Source: Phycisphaerales bacterium UBA966
Lineage (GTDB): Bacteria > Planctomycetota > Phycisphaerae > Phycisphaerales > SM1A02
Direction: 5' to 3'
Assembly: GCA_002292895.1 (NCBI GenBank)
Contig: DBCE01000265.1
Coordinates: forward strand, 1 to 8,004
Length of the DNA stretch: 8,004 nucleotides
The position numbers and the translations under genes were made by a program. This document shows positions 6,507 through 8,004 of the stretch, in pieces. Numbering within the stretch: the first letter of the stretch is position 1; each line of letters starts with the position of its first letter. The notes under the pieces were generated by a model. It saw only the letters and a list, made by a program, of their open reading frames with translations. It was not told the DNA's origin and did no database searches.

Positions 6507-8004
6507 TCAACGCTTGCGATCGGAGCCACGCGGCGTTGCGCCGACCGCCGGGCGTGCTTCGGGAAATCCGTTCAACTCTCGGAGCGATGTAGCGCATTCG
6601 CATGTTTCGATGGTACGGCGCATGTCAGCAATGAACCGATCGCGGAACGATGCGGTTGCTTCCGCGGGCCAGGCCAAGCGCACCCATTCCTCCCACTCGG
6701 CGCCGTGCCCAGAAGTCAGCAATTCCAATACGCCCATGGAGAGTGCACCAATCATGCTTGGACAAGGCAAGAAATCGCCCATGCCCGCACGGCCATTGCG
6801 CAAGGCATCCAGGGCGGCGGCAGTTGCGTCATGCTCCCCCGCCGTGGTTTCACTGGTGAGATCATTGACTGTGCTGCCAGAGGTCATGTCGGCCGCATCG
6901 GCGAGGCACTCTCGATAGTGATCCAGCGCATCTGCCGCGTACTTTGCCAGGGCGCGCCGATCAGGCTCGCGCCTCATGCGTTCTACGTTCGGCGTCCACG
7001 CTCGCTGCTCTGCATTCCATGTGCACGCAATGAGTGGGTCATTACAAAATGCGCCGGGCGTCAGTCCGTACCGGAATCCATTGCACACGCTCATAAAGAG
7101 CCATCCGCCGTGCGCATCGTCACGCCGGAATATGCCCATTCCGATTGCAGTGATTGCAGGACCGCCGTGCTTGTCGGCGGCCACTTCCGGAACAGTCACC
7201 ATCATCCACGTCGTCCCACCGCCGCTACCGCCATTGACTTCGCCCACGATGACATCACCCACACCATCACCAGTGACGTCGCCACCAAATCCTGGTGAGC
7301 CAACCGGCGGCATGCACTGCTCCGCCGTTGGTGACCATCCTTCCACTCCGAAGACGAAATGATCGAGATGTGCGGTGGATGTCGGGTGGCTTGCATCGGT
7401 CCACACACGCCATCGGCGACGATCAGGCCATACGTAGAAAGTTCGATTATTCCAGCCGCTATTTCTGTCCGCATCGCTCACTTCCGCCAAGTCCTCAAAG
7501 TTGCCGCTCCATGCGCCAGAGGCAGTGTTTGGCTCAATATCAAACCACTCCTGTAACGGATCAACTTCGTAAACGAGCGTCAATCCGTTGGCAAATTCAG
7601 CGCGCCCCTCGGTGACCCAGCGCGGCATCAGTGTGCGCGCAATGAACACCGGCACGCTGTGCCAAACCATCAGCGGCAATGCAATGAGCAGTGCACTTGC
7701 AAGGCTGACCGCGATGATCCACCTCCTTCTGCCACGCCGAAGTGCCGCATGCTCGGTCAGCGTGACGCTTCCGCACTCCGAGCATCGCACGCCGGCTGCT
7801 GATCCTGTACCCGTAAACCGAGTTTCGGGATCAAACACATGCTGACACTGCGAACACCGAAGCACTCCGTCCGGCTTCCACCGACGCCCGAACATCACCC
7901 AAAGCACCACGGCGAAAGGCGCCGCGATGGCTGCGTACATCACCCAACGCCACGGTCCGGCGAGCAGGGGTTCGAGGGGTGCTAATCGGGTGTAGATGTT
8001 CAAC
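6507..8004 (-). CDS. Zinc-ribbon membrane protein with FG-GAP-like calcium loop, function unknown (5' end open at right edge)
   Basis: The frame is open to the right edge. A TTG at 8003 could be the start (498 residues), but the true start may lie outside the window. Visible features, numbered from that TTG, are a first membrane helix (about 18-38) and a four-cysteine zinc ribbon with paired knuckles CSQC (50-53) and CSEC (74-77). A basic stretch GRRRR-like at 89-94 and a second membrane helix (about 95-116) follow. The large remainder probably faces the cell exterior; inside it GGDVTGDGVGDVIVGEVNGG (240-259) resembles an FG-GAP/dockerin-type calcium loop (DxTGDGxxD). The C-terminal 150 residues are charged and helical with no motif I recognise. 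Zinc-ribbon plus two-helix proteins like this are common among planctomycetes but are generally uncharacterised. It is followed after 4 bases by the crcB pair, so all three genes are probably co-transcribed. Confidence 0.75.
   Translation of the reverse strand, partial: LNIYTRLAPLEPLLAGPWRWVMYAAIAAPFAVVLWVMFGRRWKPDGVLRCSQCQHVFDPETRFTGTGSAAGVRCSECGSVTLTEHAALRRGRRRWIIAVSLASALLIALPLMVWHSVPVFIARTLMPRWVTEGRAEFANGLTLVYEVDPLQEWFDIEPNTASGAWSGNFEDLAEVSDADRNSGWNNRTFYVWPDRRRWRVWTDASHPTSTAHLDHFVFGVEGWSPTAEQCMPPVGSPGFGGDVTGDGVGDVIVGEVNGGSGGGTTWMMVTVPEVAADKHGGPAITAIGMGIFRRDDAHGGWLFMSVCNGFRYGLTPGAFCNDPLIACTWNAEQRAWTPNVERMRREPDRRALAKYAADALDHYRECLADAADMTSGSTVNDLTSETTAGEHDATAAALDALRNGRAGMGDFLPCPSMIGALSMGVLELLTSGHGAEWEEWVRLAWPAEATASFRDRFIADMRRTIETCECATSLRELNGFPEARPAVGATPRGSDRKR

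Noticed and set aside
6267..7298. A 343-codon open frame on the plus strand
   Set aside because: It lies antisense to the zinc-ribbon protein and first crcB genes. Its translation is rich in Arg, His, Ala and Cys with no domain, which is typical of a shadow frame in GC-rich coding DNA.

Overview
The window is an 8.0 kb stretch of compact bacterial chromosome, moderately GC-rich by eye. It holds eight protein-coding genes with almost no space between them, two of which run off the ends. I see no rRNA, tRNA, CRISPR array, insertion sequence or phage gene, and no gene-free gap longer than about 80 bases. Gene content suggests a Gram-negative, probably planctomycete-like (Phycisphaerae-type) bacterium. 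The clues are a multi-pass zinc-ribbon protein with an FG-GAP-like calcium loop, a Tat-exported phosphoesterase, an NHLP-type secretion adaptor and mostly weak or absent Shine-Dalgarno sequences. This placement is inference, not proof.

Left part (1-2036, minus strand): an HlyD-type membrane fusion protein continues past the left edge. Its N-terminus and first lipoyl half match the secretion protein of NHLP (nitrile-hydratase-leader-peptide) RiPP/bacteriocin export systems. Immediately upstream, 41 bases away and on the same strand, is a Tat-signal calcineurin-like metallophosphoesterase. The two may be co-transcribed, and the remaining export genes would be expected beyond the left edge.

Middle part (2110-5636): a HutG-like ureohydrolase (plus) and an adenine deaminase (minus) converge and overlap tail-to-tail by 20 bases. 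Both are metal-dependent hydrolases that release nitrogen from small molecules (a guanidino/formimino compound and adenine). They are on opposite strands, so they are not an operon. Divergent from the deaminase is a class-I-like SAM-dependent methyltransferase of unknown substrate.

Right part (5652-8004, minus strand): a tight three-gene run consists of a zinc-ribbon membrane protein (open at the right edge) followed by two tandem crcB fluoride-channel genes. The gaps are 4 bases and a GTGA stop/start overlap, so the run is very likely one transcript. The paired crcB genes suggest a heteromeric fluoride exporter.

The most interesting points are the edge-truncated NHLP secretion gene with its phosphoesterase neighbour, and the tandem crcB pair with altered phenylalanine-box residues downstream of an unassigned membrane protein. 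I found no convincing evidence of a wholly new system inside the window itself.
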